Positions 1-7,680 are shown, numbered from the stretch's first letter. The stretch: 28,919 nucleotides of DNA from JBMYQA01 sp049600855 (GCA_049600855.1 JBMYQA010000045.1:1-28919); one strand, 5' to 3'. The notes: generated from the sequence alone by a model not told the origin. Program-made: numbers and translations.

Positions 1-2
1 AA

Positions 3-599
3 TATAAACAAATCTCCAAAAAGTACTTTGATGAATACCGGCAAGGCAATCATGCCGTAAACCATGAAGCACTTTCAAGCATATCACATCCAGAGCTTGG
101 TCGCCAGTTTATTTCGATCGGTTCAGTACTTCCTTTTTATAAAGATGGCCAGTTTACAATAGGAGAAGACATTTTTCAATTAGAAAATGCTACAGCAACA
201 CAAAGTAATGATTTACTCATCACAGCTGAAGCCTATATGCATACGCCTTACTTATGGGGAGGAAAAAGTATCTTCGGAATTGATTGTTCTGGTTTCGTTC
301 AGCAAGTTTTTAAGGCGGCTAAAGACATTAAATTGCCCCGCGATGCCTACCAACAAGCGGAACACGGCCAATTCGTTGAATATGCCGATGCAACTGCAGG
401 CGATTTAGCATTCTTCGAAAATGAAAAAGGCCGAATTATACACGTAGGTATTTTAACCGATGAACGTGAAATTATTCATGCAAGTGGACGGGTAAAGATT
501 GATAATTTTAATCCAAGGGGAATCATCTCTAAAGAAACGGGCAAACACACGCACAAACTCAGCTTTATTAAACGCGTTTCGCCCCAACAAATAGATTGA
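3..599 (+). CDS. NlpC/P60 (C40) cell-wall peptidase, 5'-truncated by window edge
   Basis: The reading frame is open from the first bases of the window, so the true start lies upstream; the in-frame ATG at 237 would remove part of the fold. The C-terminal half carries the NlpC/P60 papain-like hallmarks: YLWGGKS, then the nucleophile cysteine in GIDCSGF (codon 285-287), then the catalytic histidine in IIHVGIL (codon 441-443) and a further IIHASG. The N-terminal visible part (LGRQFISIGSVLPFYKDG and following) resembles the SH3-like region that precedes the peptidase domain in Bacteroidota C40 enzymes. Members of this family cleave D-Glu-diaminopimelate bonds in peptidoglycan stem peptides, in the periplasm. 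It is convergent with the next gene. Family assignment is firm; the exact substrate is not visible. Confidence 0.9.
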   Translation, partial: YKQISKKYFDEYRQGNHAVNHEALSSISHPELGRQFISIGSVLPFYKDGQFTIGEDIFQLENATATQSNDLLITAEAYMHTPYLWGGKSIFGIDCSGFVQQVFKAAKDIKLPRDAYQQAEHGQFVEYADATAGDLAFFENEKGRIIHVGILTDEREIIHASGRVKIDNFNPRGIISKETGKHTHKLSFIKRVSPQQID

Positions 600-643
600 T
601 TGCTAGAAGGCTGCTTCAAAATCTGAAGATTTACTGATTTTAG

Positions 644-678
644 TGTTCTGAGAGTACACTTCGTTAACTCTCAGAACA
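644..678. terminator. Perfect 12-bp stem-loop between convergent genes
   Basis: TGTTCTGAGAGT (644-655) is perfectly complementary to ACTCTCAGAACA (667-678) with an 11-nt loop. It lies between two convergent genes, where a bidirectional terminator is expected, but neither side has a clear T-run, so the termination role is inferred. Confidence 0.5.
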
Positions 679-718
679 GCTATGTAATATACTTCCAGAT
701 AAGCAGCACAATTATTGA

Positions 719-1147
719 CTATTCCCCTAACCGATAAGTCGGTTTTTCCAATTCGTCTTTGTCAAAAGCCATCACATCACGGGTATTTTTTTGGACGGTT
801 ACTGCTCCAAATAAGGAAAGTACAAAGGCAAAGGCATAAAATCCTTTCTCACTGGGTTCAAGATTGGCATTCCATAGGCCAATAATTAATAAGACAATAG
901 ACAGTAAGGTGCCAAACCAGCAAATGCCATAATAAATGTCTGTAACGGGAATATTTTCTAAGCGATCGCGTACGACTTTTTGCAAAGATACCACTCCAAA
1001 GAGACCAAACATGAGTACGGTGAAGTAATAGCCTTTTTCATTCAACATCATATCAGCTCGCCAAAGTCCTGTAATAAAGCCGATCACGCCTACGCCTAAG
1101 GCAGTCCAAGATGCGGCAATAAATGCACTTGATGTTCTTTGAATCAT
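719..1147 (-). CDS. YiaA/YiaB-like inner-membrane protein
   Basis: A 142-residue protein made of two tandem copies of a two-helix module. The first copy contains GFITGLWRADMMLNEKGYYF and VSLQKVVRDR; the second contains LLIIGLWNANLEPSEKGFYA and VTVQKNTRD. This duplicated GLW-N-EKG(Y/F)Y-QK-RD pattern is that of the YiaA/YiaB family, whose function is unknown, and the length is close to the E. coli protein. Four hydrophobic helices place it in the inner membrane. I chose the ATG at 1147; the frame extends upstream only to a TTG codon at 1195 and the extra 16 residues look unlike the family. It stands alone with no operon partner. Confidence 0.85.
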   Translation of the reverse strand: MIQRTSSAFIAASWTALGVGVIGFITGLWRADMMLNEKGYYFTVLMFGLFGVVSLQKVVRDRLENIPVTDIYYGICWFGTLLSIVLLIIGLWNANLEPSEKGFYAFAFVLSLFGAVTVQKNTRDVMAFDKDELEKPTYRLGE

Positions 1148-1323
1148 TGTTTTGTCATTTGGTAAACATGTACTAAAGGTAGCAGACAAGCTCAAAGGAC
1201 AATAACCTAAAAAGGCTGGAATCAGATTTTAAATGCCTTAAAAAAATAATCTAATCAACTATTTATCAATCACTTAAAAAGCATTAAAACAGACTTTTTA
1301 AGTAGCCACCTAGCCATCATACT

Positions 1324-1779
1324 TTATTCGTTTTCAAGCTCAAACTTTACGTAAAAAATGAAATCTTTTTTCCCTTCTTCAAGATTTAAAATCTGCCGCA
1401 TCAAACAATTTGCATCTCGATTAGGACAAGAAAAGTTGTGTCGAATTCTAGCTTTTCGAATGGCATGTTCAGCTGCTTTGTTCGCTGAACAAGTTCCCCC
1501 AACGTAATGAGGATGTTCTGCTACAATCAGTTCATGATTGACTAAATATTCGTAAAAGTGATTAATCCAAAAGACATCGTGTGTGTTATCTACCTCTTGT
1601 TCCACAAACTTTCCGCACAAGTAAATGGATACAAATTGATTGGGGTTAGGGTAATCTTCTGTATATAAATCGGCAAGCTCTTGTTGATGTTCCTTATTCA
1701 GTTTATCCCACCAATGTGCTACATTCAGGATTTCTTGAGCTGGTATCGTGGTTTTTAGTTTCCGAGGCAAAGTAATCAT
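1324..1779 (-). CDS. Hypothetical protein (151 aa)
   Basis: A complete ATG-to-TAA frame for a soluble protein of 151 residues. I do not recognise a family. It is rich in aromatic and histidine residues (VAHWWDKL, HDVFWINHFYEYL, AEHPHYVGG), and near the C-terminus has two cysteines five residues apart on each side of an SCPNRDANC segment, preceded by a basic helix (AEHAIRKARIRHNFS). There is no signal peptide or membrane segment. It sits alone between two minus-strand genes with 121 bp to the pirin stop and a sizeable gap downstream. The even codon use and the well-placed ATG argue for a real gene; no function can be given. Confidence 0.7.
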   Translation of the reverse strand: MITLPRKLKTTIPAQEILNVAHWWDKLNKEHQQELADLYTEDYPNPNQFVSIYLCGKFVEQEVDNTHDVFWINHFYEYLVNHELIVAEHPHYVGGTCSANKAAEHAIRKARIRHNFSCPNRDANCLMRQILNLEEGKKDFIFYVKFELENE

Positions 1780-1900
1780 GTGTGTTTCGTTTTGTCTGTG
1801 TTTAGGTAAAAAATACCTCGCAAAGATAACACAAATTCTAACTTACGTATTTCTTACGCTTTAGCTTCCAAGCTCAAGATTTCATCGCTACCTCTTACCC

Positions 1901-2914
1901 TCATTTTTCCACTACTGTGCCATCTGCAAATTTGGCAAAACGTCCTTTTGCTCTAGGATGAACATGATCGTGACTCGGCCAAGGCCAGCCTCCAAATTGG
2001 GTGGCATAATAGGCATTCATGGCATTTTGAATCTCTTGCTGAGTATTCATCACAAATGGCCCGTGTTGTACCACAGGTTCACCTATCGGTTTACCTTGCA
2101 ACAACAATAAGAAAGCGGTTTCATTGCCATTCTCAATAAGCACTTCTGCATCTGCTTGTAGGTTAGCCGCATGGTAATGTGGTAACGCTTTTCCAGCTAT
2201 TTGCAACTGATCTCCTTTATAAAAATACAACCTACGATTCACATGCGCTGAGGCTGTAGGTAAGTTCCAAGTTGCTTGGGGTGCTAGTTTGATGGTCCAA
2301 ATAGCCAATTCATTTTCAGGATCAGCAGCCCATGAGTTTGGCGCTGGTGCTGGAGCTTTAATATCGCCAATTTGCCCCGCAATGACATTTACTTCCGTTT
2401 GATGTTGATTCGCATCCAAATGCGTGTATAGCGGAATATCTTCACTCCATAACATGGCAAAATGAGGTTCTGCCATTTTTTTAGCTTTGGACAGGTTTAA
2501 CCAAATTTGAAATAGCTCAAATGGGTTATCACTTTCTCGATTTAATAAGGGGAACATTTCTGCATGTTGAACGCCTTTTCCTGCGGTCATCCATTGCACA
2601 TCTCCATTGCCAAAACGCCCTGCGGCTCCCAAAGAATCAGAGTGATCTACTAAACCTTTTTTGGCAATAGTCACCGTCTCAAAACCTCGATGTGGGTGGG
2701 CTGGAAAGCCTGGAACGGTTTGCCCATGATACATCCGAAACCCATCTTTTACCGTAAAGTCATTTCCGAGATTTCTCCCTTCCAATGAAACATTTGGCCC
2801 CATTTGCTCATTTCCAGCAGGATAAAAATCTTCATGATGCACACAGAATAAAAATGGATCGCTGGTCTCCCAAGGAAACCCTAATGGTGTAATTTGTTTG
2901 ATGGGACTTTTCAT
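1901..2914 (-). CDS. Pirin family protein
   Basis: A bicupin of 337 residues. The N-terminal cupin carries the pirin metal site: FPAHPHRGFETVT (His73, His75) and AGKGVQHAEMF (His117, Glu119), matching the His-His-His-Glu iron ligands known in pirins. The C-terminal cupin is present (LLLLQGKPIGEPVVQHGPF) without a second full metal set, as is normal. Pirins bind Fe and some act as quercetin 2,3-dioxygenases or as redox sensors; which applies here cannot be read from sequence. The protein is longer than the ~230-residue short bacterial pirins and is the long pirin type. No signal peptide, so cytoplasmic. ATG start at 2914; the upstream gene ends 200 bp away with a terminator in between, so it is probably transcribed alone. 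Confidence 0.9.
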   Translation of the reverse strand: MKSPIKQITPLGFPWETSDPFLFCVHHEDFYPAGNEQMGPNVSLEGRNLGNDFTVKDGFRMYHGQTVPGFPAHPHRGFETVTIAKKGLVDHSDSLGAAGRFGNGDVQWMTAGKGVQHAEMFPLLNRESDNPFELFQIWLNLSKAKKMAEPHFAMLWSEDIPLYTHLDANQHQTEVNVIAGQIGDIKAPAPAPNSWAADPENELAIWTIKLAPQATWNLPTASAHVNRRLYFYKGDQLQIAGKALPHYHAANLQADAEVLIENGNETAFLLLLQGKPIGEPVVQHGPFVMNTQQEIQNAMNAYYATQFGGWPWPSHDHVHPRAKGRFAKFADGTVVEK

Positions 2915-3001
2915 ACTTTTCGACTTTTACGTTTACTGTTATAGAATAAACTTAGGAAGCTATCGAAAGGTTCGATCCTGTAGCTTAGAGACATCCAAAA
3001 C

Positions 3002-3031
3002 AAAAAACACGAGCCGTCATGTCCCGTGTTT
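3002..3031 (-). terminator. Intrinsic terminator of the outer-membrane protein gene
   Basis: On the minus strand AAACACG (from 3031) pairs with CGTGTTT (to 3005), followed by a T-run (plus-strand A at 3002-3007). It lies downstream of the gene ending at 3115. The stem and an adjoining TAAATACTAAGAAAAAA (3034-3050, plus strand) recur at the HPPD terminator. Confidence 0.75.
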
Positions 3032-3114
3032 GTTAAATACTAAGAAAAAACGTGATAAATATTTCGCAATGCAGCACAGAAGTATCAAACTACGAAAATT
3101 AATTCCTTCTTCAC

Positions 3115-3948
3115 TTACAGTTTAAACACTAAACCTGCGCTAAAAAACAACTGAGGTGTTCGAATACGCTTCAGTATCGTGTGCTCAGGGTTAGAGCCAG
3201 AAGGCGCTGTGTAAGTCGTGGTAGTCGTTGCCTCTGCTTCATCCGCATCTCGATGGGAAATAACAATTGGCTGACCATTAATATCTTCATCGAAGTTATC
3301 TAAATTAATAAAGTTAGCTGCTGAACCTTGCGAATAAGTCATCCGAAAATCCAACATGATCGATTGATCTAACCTAACCATTGCACCTACTGCCCCACCA
3401 TAGACAAAGGTTAACGTGTTCGTAAGGAAATCTGTTTCATAATGTGGACAGTCTGGTTCTTCTTCTATTAAAACACTGCTGGTACTAAAAAGCCATCTGC
3501 TTCCAATAATTCCATCTAAATAAGGTGTTACTCCCATTTCCTTAGTCGTTAAGCGTCCAATTAAATGAAAGCCTGCCGATTGGTTTCGCGCACGATATTC
3601 TACGGGTTCGGTACCATAAGCCCTTAAATCCAGCATTTCCATTTCTGTACCTGAACGCATGTAATCGAGGTGAGTACCTAACTTAATATTCAACAAATTT
3701 GAGGAAGGAAGCAAAGAAGGACTAAATACTTCTAATGCAATTCCACCACCATTGCGATAGTGATTATGCTTTAACTCTTGTACAGGAGTGGCAAACATCG
3801 CTTGTATACCCAAACTCCAAGGGTTAGGGTTAGCTTTTCGTATTGAGGGAGCGCCAATACTTATGAGTTGAGCTTGTGCAATGACAGTAAGACTTGTTAA
3901 ACCCACTATCATGAATACGACTAATAATCTGCTTTTGTTAATTTTCAT
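3115..3948 (-). CDS. Secreted outer-membrane beta-barrel protein
   Basis: A 277-residue protein with a classical signal peptide (MKINKSRLLVVFMIVGLTS, cleavage expected after AQA near residue 26). The mature part alternates short hydrophobic strands and turns (GGIALEVFSPS, NIKLGTHLDYM, GFHLIGRLTT, GAVGAMVRLD, MLDFRMTYSQG) and ends in a strand with a terminal aromatic pattern, LFFSAGLVFKL, typical of small outer-membrane beta-barrels. An acidic, threonine-rich loop (DADEAEATTTTTYTAP) lies near the end. I started it at the ATG at 3948, where the signal peptide begins; the frame continues upstream but the extra residues are AT-rich and unlike a leader. No specific function can be assigned. It has its own terminator and a 189-bp upstream region after HPPD. 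Confidence 0.8.
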   Translation of the reverse strand: MKINKSRLLVVFMIVGLTSLTVIAQAQLISIGAPSIRKANPNPWSLGIQAMFATPVQELKHNHYRNGGGIALEVFSPSLLPSSNLLNIKLGTHLDYMRSGTEMEMLDLRAYGTEPVEYRARNQSAGFHLIGRLTTKEMGVTPYLDGIIGSRWLFSTSSVLIEEEPDCPHYETDFLTNTLTFVYGGAVGAMVRLDQSIMLDFRMTYSQGSAANFINLDNFDEDINGQPIVISHRDADEAEATTTTTYTAPSGSNPEHTILKRIRTPQLFFSAGLVFKL

Positions 3949-4084
3949 AGTCTTTTCTTTATTTAAATTATGGATGTGATACGTTAATTTTCTCAATTCA
4001 TAATATATTGAAAAAATGTCAATATTACTAGCGATTTTGATTATATTTTTGACTAAGCAAATGTGATATTTCCTAAATAAAAGC

Positions 4085-4114
4085 AAAAAACACGAGCCTT
4101 TACAGCCCGTGTTT
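4085..4114 (-). terminator. Intrinsic terminator of the HPPD gene
   Basis: On the minus strand AAACACG (4114 to 4108) pairs with CGTGTTT (4094 to 4088), with further GC pairs inside, then six T (plus-strand A 4085-4090). It begins 24 bp after the HPPD stop codon. Confidence 0.85.
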
Positions 4115-4137
4115 CGGTATAAATACTAAGAAAAAAA

Positions 4138-5262
4138 TTACAGATTTCCTCGTAATTCTTGCTCACGCTCAATAGCTTCGAACAAAGCTTTGAAATTGCC
4201 TTTTCCGAATGAACGCGCACCACGTCTTTGGATGATCTCATAGAACACCGTAGGGCGATCTTCTACAGGTTTCGTGAAAATTTGAAGCAAATAACCTTCA
4301 TCATCACGATCCACCAAGATATTGAGCTTTTTGAGTGGCTCTAAATCTTCTTCAATATCTCCTACGCGATCTAATAAATCATCGTAGTAGTTATCAGGTA
4401 CGTATAAGAATTCTACACCACGCTTTCTCAATTGAGTAATGGTAGAAACAATGTCACTAGTAGCAAGAGCGATGTGCTGTACACCAGCGCCATTGTAAAA
4501 CTCAATGTACTCTTCAATTTGAGATTTGCGCTTACCATCTGCAGGTTCATTGATAGGGAACTTCACATAACCATTGCCATTTGATACTACTTTAGACATC
4601 AATGCAGTGTACTCTGTAGAAATGTCTTTGTCGTCAAACGTCAATAATAAGCTAAAGCCCATCACTTTTTCGTAGAACTCCACCCATTCATTCATGCGGC
4701 CTAATTCTACATTACCTACACAGTGATCTACATACTTTAAGCCAACGCCATTATTTTCAAAAATAGGCTCTTTGGCCATAAAACCTGGCATAAATGCACC
4801 GTTGTAGTTTTTACGCTCCACAAATTTGTGAATCGTATCACCATACGTATGAATACCAGCAACCACTACTTCACCATGCTCATCGGAAAGTACTTGAGGC
4901 TCCATATAGGATTTCGCACCACGCTTAATGGTTTCTTCGTATGATTTACGGGCATCATCTACCCATAAAGCCAATACTTTCACCCCATCACCATGTTTTT
5001 TTACATGATCAGCGATTTCAGAATCTTCATACAAAGAAGTGGTCAATACAAAACGTAATTTGTCTTGTTTTACTACATAAGAAGCCCGATCACGCACGCC
5101 TGTTTCAGGACCTGCATACGCGCACAAGTCAAAACCAAAAGCTGTTTGGTAGTAGTGAGCGGCTTGTTTTGCATTGCCTACATAGAATTCAATATGGTCT
5201 GTGCCATTCAGCGGCAAGAAATCAGGGGTATCTACTAATTTATCCTGTGTTGTTAGTTCCAT
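4138..5262 (-). CDS. hpd: 4-hydroxyphenylpyruvate dioxygenase
   Basis: The 374-residue protein converts 4-hydroxyphenylpyruvate to homogentisate in tyrosine catabolism, using non-haem Fe(II). It has two vicinal-oxygen-chelate domains: the first starts NGTDHIEFYVGNAKQAAHYY; the catalytic second starts GLKYVDHCVGNVELGRM. The iron ligands are visible: His180 (VDHCVGN), His263 (GVQHIALATSDI) and Glu342 (VFYEIIQRRG). The C-terminal gating helix motif GARSFGKGNFKALFEAIE is present. Length agrees with the family. The frame opens at a TTG at 5283, but I chose the ATG at 5262 (MELTTQ), which gives the usual N-terminus. A TATTTTTG -7 element lies 80 bp upstream and a terminator follows closely, so it is probably monocistronic. 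Homogentisate dioxygenase and the later pathway genes are not in the window. Confidence 0.96.
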   Translation of the reverse strand: MELTTQDKLVDTPDFLPLNGTDHIEFYVGNAKQAAHYYQTAFGFDLCAYAGPETGVRDRASYVVKQDKLRFVLTTSLYEDSEIADHVKKHGDGVKVLALWVDDARKSYEETIKRGAKSYMEPQVLSDEHGEVVVAGIHTYGDTIHKFVERKNYNGAFMPGFMAKEPIFENNGVGLKYVDHCVGNVELGRMNEWVEFYEKVMGFSLLLTFDDKDISTEYTALMSKVVSNGNGYVKFPINEPADGKRKSQIEEYIEFYNGAGVQHIALATSDIVSTITQLRKRGVEFLYVPDNYYDDLLDRVGDIEEDLEPLKKLNILVDRDDEGYLLQIFTKPVEDRPTVFYEIIQRRGARSFGKGNFKALFEAIEREQELRGNL

Positions 5263-5341
5263 TGGAAAAAATCGTTTATTCAATGAAAAAAAGTTATTGG
5301 TAAATTACAGCACTTAGAGTGGTTATGCTCTAATGCTTGTG

Positions 5342-5349
5342 CAAAAATA
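5342..5349 (-). promoter_or_regulatory. Putative -7 element for hpd
   Basis: The minus strand reads TATTTTTG here, matching the Bacteroidota TAnnTTTG -7 consensus, about 80 bp before the hpd ATG. No convincing -33 TTG was found at the usual distance, so the call rests on the -7 box alone. Confidence 0.4.
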
Positions 5350-5461
5350 GCGAATCTTATTGTCTTATGCTGTCATTATTTAAAATGATAAAAATCACCC
5401 CGCTAAACTGACGATTCTATGGGATATTTTGGATAATTTCAGATTAAGTTTGTAATCAATC

Positions 5462-5496
5462 AGATGAGCAACATACTGAAGTATTGCTGATCATCT
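5462..5496. other. Bulged stem-loop in the hpd / coiled-coil intergenic region
   Basis: AGATGA (5462-5467) pairs with TCATCT (5491-5496), then GCAA with TTGC and TAC with GTA, separated by small bulges, around a TGAA loop. The divergent 325-bp region 5263-5587 otherwise holds only the putative hpd -7 element and a TATATTCG (one mismatch to TAnnTTTG) about 50 bp before the plus-strand gene. Confidence 0.35.
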
Positions 5497-5587
5497 ATTT
5501 GTATCCGAAGAAATCAAGTTTACTTCGTAAATAAGTATATTCGCTTTCGGTAGTAACTTTATTTTAAATCATCAACACATTAACCTC

Positions 5588-6232
5588 ATGGCTGAAGAAA
5601 AAAAGATTAAAGACCAAGCAGTTGAAAAACTCCAAAAGGTAAAAGGAGAAATTGAACACCTTGAAGTACAACTTGCGTTAGGTAAGGCAGAAGCCGTAGA
5701 TCATTTTGAGAAGAAGAAGAAGGAATTGCATGATATGGTGCATGCTGCCAAAGAAGAAGTCACAAAATTATCTGCATCAGGTAAAAAAAGCATGGAAGAG
5801 CTGAAGCCTGAATTGGAAGATTTACAGGTACAATTGGCATTAGGTAAGGCTGAATCGTTAGATGCCTACAAAAAATATGAAAAAGATGTAAAGCTGGCTA
5901 TCCATAATTTTGTGCACAAGGCTAAAAAGATTTATAATGACAATGCCGCTGAAGGAGAAGAAAAATGGGATGGGTTTTTAGCAGAGATGAAAGAAAAAAC
6001 AACCGAATTCCAAACTCAACTCGATATTTTTCGCGTACAGATGGCATTAGGTGAAGCCGAGTTTAAACAAGAATTTGAAGAGAAAAAGAAGGAGTTTGTG
6101 CGTGATGCTAAAAGCATTGCCGACAAAATTGATAAAAACTTAGAATCCATTGAACACTCTGTAGAAGAGTTTGGAGATGACTTAGCACACAAATTTGGAG
6201 AATTAAAAGATAAATTTATTTCTTGGTTTTAA
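5588..6232 (+). CDS. Charged three-repeat coiled-coil protein
   Basis: A 214-residue, Lys/Glu-rich, wholly helical protein without signal peptide. It holds three copies of a repeat built round VQLALGKAE: residues 27-35, 81-89, and VQMALGEAE at 150-158. Each copy is preceded by an E-L/F-Q amphipathic stretch and followed by a charged segment (EKKKKELHDMVHAAKEEV; YEKDVKLAIHNFVHKAKK; FEEKKKEFVRDAKSIADK). Spacing is 54 then 69 residues. The C-terminus (EFGDDLAHKFGELKDKFISW) is a further amphipathic helix. The pattern recalls LEA-like or apolipoprotein-like amphipathic proteins, which suggests membrane-surface, stress or scaffolding roles, but no family can be named. It is flanked downstream by a strong terminator and stands alone. 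Confidence 0.8.
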   Translation: MAEEKKIKDQAVEKLQKVKGEIEHLEVQLALGKAEAVDHFEKKKKELHDMVHAAKEEVTKLSASGKKSMEELKPELEDLQVQLALGKAESLDAYKKYEKDVKLAIHNFVHKAKKIYNDNAAEGEEKWDGFLAEMKEKTTEFQTQLDIFRVQMALGEAEFKQEFEEKKKEFVRDAKSIADKIDKNLESIEHSVEEFGDDLAHKFGELKDKFISWF

Positions 6233-6260
6233 GTTGAGTTTGGAAACTCCATGTAGGCAA

Positions 6261-6299
6261 CGTTGAAGCAGCAAGTCTGCCCCATAGGAAGCTTCAACG
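6261..6299 (+). other. Stem-loop downstream of the coiled-coil gene
   Basis: CGTTGAAGC (6261-6269) pairs perfectly with GCTTCAACG (6291-6299) round a 21-nt loop and is followed by AGCATTTT. It lies between the stop at 6232 and the strong terminator at 6331, so it is probably the first 3'-UTR structure. It shares sequence with the hairpins at 27397-27500. Confidence 0.5.
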
Positions 6300-6330
6300 A
6301 GCATTTTAATTCTGTATGCCGACCAGAAAG

Positions 6331-6370
6331 AATTAGCCCCTTAATACGTTATGATTAAGGGGCTAATTTT
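6331..6370. terminator. Strong bidirectional intrinsic terminator
   Basis: AATTAGCCCCTTAAT (6331-6345) and ATTAAGGGGCTAATT (6354-6368) form a perfect 15-bp stem with an 8-nt loop, followed by T. It sits between two convergent genes and can serve both strands. Confidence 0.93.
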
Positions 6371-6388
6371 TATTGTTTTAGTGCAATC

Positions 6389-7156
6389 TTAAGCTTTACC
6401 TTCCTCATTTGTTGACTCTAAATTCTTCTCGTAGCGTGATTGTACCACATCTGTCAACACCAATACCGCAATTACAAAATAGAAAGTCGTCTTGGTCATG
6501 GGTTCAATGTGTTGCCCAAAGAAAGCCATTTCTGCTAAATGTCCACCTTCTGTCAATAGCATAATGCCTACAATAAACAGAATGAATAAACCAAGTACTT
6601 CATACATCCTATTTTTCTGTAAGAACGCAGTCACGCGCCCCGATAACCAAATCATTAACAATCCACCCATTACAATGGCAATTGTCATTACCCAAAAATT
6701 ATCTGTCAGTACCATTGCACTTAAAATCGAATCGAAGGAGAACACGATATTCATGATGATAATCCAGAAGAGCACCGATTTAATCGAAGCAGGTTTTTGT
6801 TCAGCAGCGTCCGATTGTTCCAATCGCATCATGTGTACCACTTCTTTCGTAGCGGTATAAATGATAAAAGCACCGCCGAGTAGCTGAATTAAACTATGTA
6901 CAGTGATCTCCGCTTCAAAAATGCCTTCCCAATGGACTTCCACAAATGGGTTTTGAAAGTATTTTTGTACTTGAATGAGCACAAACAGCAATAGAATACG
7001 AAATATCATCGCAATGGCAATACCTAAGGAACGCACATAATTTTGCTTTTCTAGGGGTGCTCGTTTCGATTCAAGGGAAATGTATAGCAGGTTATCCAAG
7101 CCAAGAACTGCTTGTAGGATGACCAACATCAACAGTGTAAAAAGATGTTCAATCAT
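6389..7156 (-). CDS. TerC family integral membrane protein
   Basis: A 255-residue polytopic protein with about seven hydrophobic helices. It has the two acidic motifs that define the TerC/Alx superfamily: GLDN at residues 19-22 and SFDS at 140-143, each inside a membrane helix (VILQAVLGLDNLLYI; MNIVFSFDSILSAMVL). Known members export Mn(II) or act in tellurite/stress membrane complexes; the conserved acidic residues are thought to bind metal. The C-terminal FYFVIAVLVLTDVVQSRYEK is a last helix. ATG start at 7156. No yybP-like riboswitch was recognised in the 215-bp upstream region, which instead contains a 62-bp dispersed repeat. It could handle Mn or another divalent cation; substrate is inference. 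Confidence 0.9.
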   Translation of the reverse strand: MIEHLFTLLMLVILQAVLGLDNLLYISLESKRAPLEKQNYVRSLGIAIAMIFRILLLFVLIQVQKYFQNPFVEVHWEGIFEAEITVHSLIQLLGGAFIIYTATKEVVHMMRLEQSDAAEQKPASIKSVLFWIIIMNIVFSFDSILSAMVLTDNFWVMTIAIVMGGLLMIWLSGRVTAFLQKNRMYEVLGLFILFIVGIMLLTEGGHLAEMAFFGQHIEPMTKTTFYFVIAVLVLTDVVQSRYEKNLESTNEEGKA

Positions 7157-7221
7157 GTCTATTTAGTTTGATAGGTGAAATCTAATTTTCGAGGATGGCA
7201 GCAATTCTCACTTTGTTATTT

Positions 7222-7283
7222 CGACCCCAGCTTCCATCGACATGACAAAAAAGGCTTTTTTTTGCAGAATAGCAAGCATTTTT
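7222..7283. repeat. 62-bp dispersed repeat, copy 1
   Basis: This stretch aligns without gaps to 23209-23270, with 52 of 62 bases identical, including CGACCCCA, CATCGACAT, a run of T and CAGAATAGCAA. It lies between the IscA-like and TerC genes and does not overlap a convincing gene. Confidence 0.8.
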
Positions 7284-7371
7284 CACAAAGTAAGAAGTAT
7301 TACGAGGATGGTTTAAATTAAGCTTTTTCCTGTAAAATCAGTAATTTCATACAACCTTTGCTTAAAGCGAT

Positions 7372-7680
7372 TTAAACTGTCTTTACTTGTTTATTAAACA
7401 CAAAACCTCTTTCCGTTTCGCGTTCTTCAAAATCTAATTGGAGATCGAGGATGTACATAAACTGGCGTTTATCTACAATAAGTTTGATTCCTTCGACATC
7501 ATATATCTTATCAAACTCTTTTTCCTGATCGAAACCCAAGAAAAAGGAAGTGGTACCACATCCACCGCCACCACGAACTCCAATTCGCAACCCATAATCT
7601 TGAGGTATATTTTTATGTGCTAAAATATACTTCACTTCTTTCAATGCATTTGATGTGATACTTACAGGAGAATCAACCAT
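7372..7680 (-). CDS. IscA/HesB-like protein lacking the C-terminal CxC
   Basis: A 102-residue protein of the A-type iron-sulfur carrier fold: SITSNALKEVKYIL at the start, the strand GLRIGVRGGGGCG with the first conserved cysteine (Cys41), and the typical IKLIVDKRQFMYI segment. Canonical IscA, SufA and ErpA have a second site, CGCG, near the C-terminus after a GF-F-NP motif. Here the protein ends GFVFNKQVKTV, without those two cysteines. It may therefore be a degenerate or structural paralogue that does not hold a cluster in the standard way, or may use other ligands. Fold assignment is secure; a scaffold or carrier role is uncertain. It lies 80 bp downstream of the receiver-kinase gene on the same strand and could be co-transcribed with it. 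Confidence 0.85.
   Translation of the reverse strand: MVDSPVSITSNALKEVKYILAHKNIPQDYGLRIGVRGGGGCGTTSFFLGFDQEKEFDKIYDVEGIKLIVDKRQFMYILDLQLDFEERETERGFVFNKQVKTV

Noticed and set aside
187..408. 73-codon plus-strand frame at the left edge
   Set aside because: Shadow in another frame of the NlpC/P60 gene, whose motifs are clear.
1148..1195. TTG-initiated N-terminal extension of the YiaA-like protein
   Set aside because: The ATG at 1147 gives the usual family length and the extension is not hydrophobic.
4053..4241. 62-codon minus-strand frame overlapping the 3' end of hpd and its terminator
   Set aside because: It lies in another frame of hpd and runs through the intrinsic terminator; a shadow.
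5482..5492. TATTGCTGATC shared with the ends of the 161-bp inverted repeat
   Set aside because: An 11-base match in a 29-kb window is expected by chance somewhere, and flanks do not agree.
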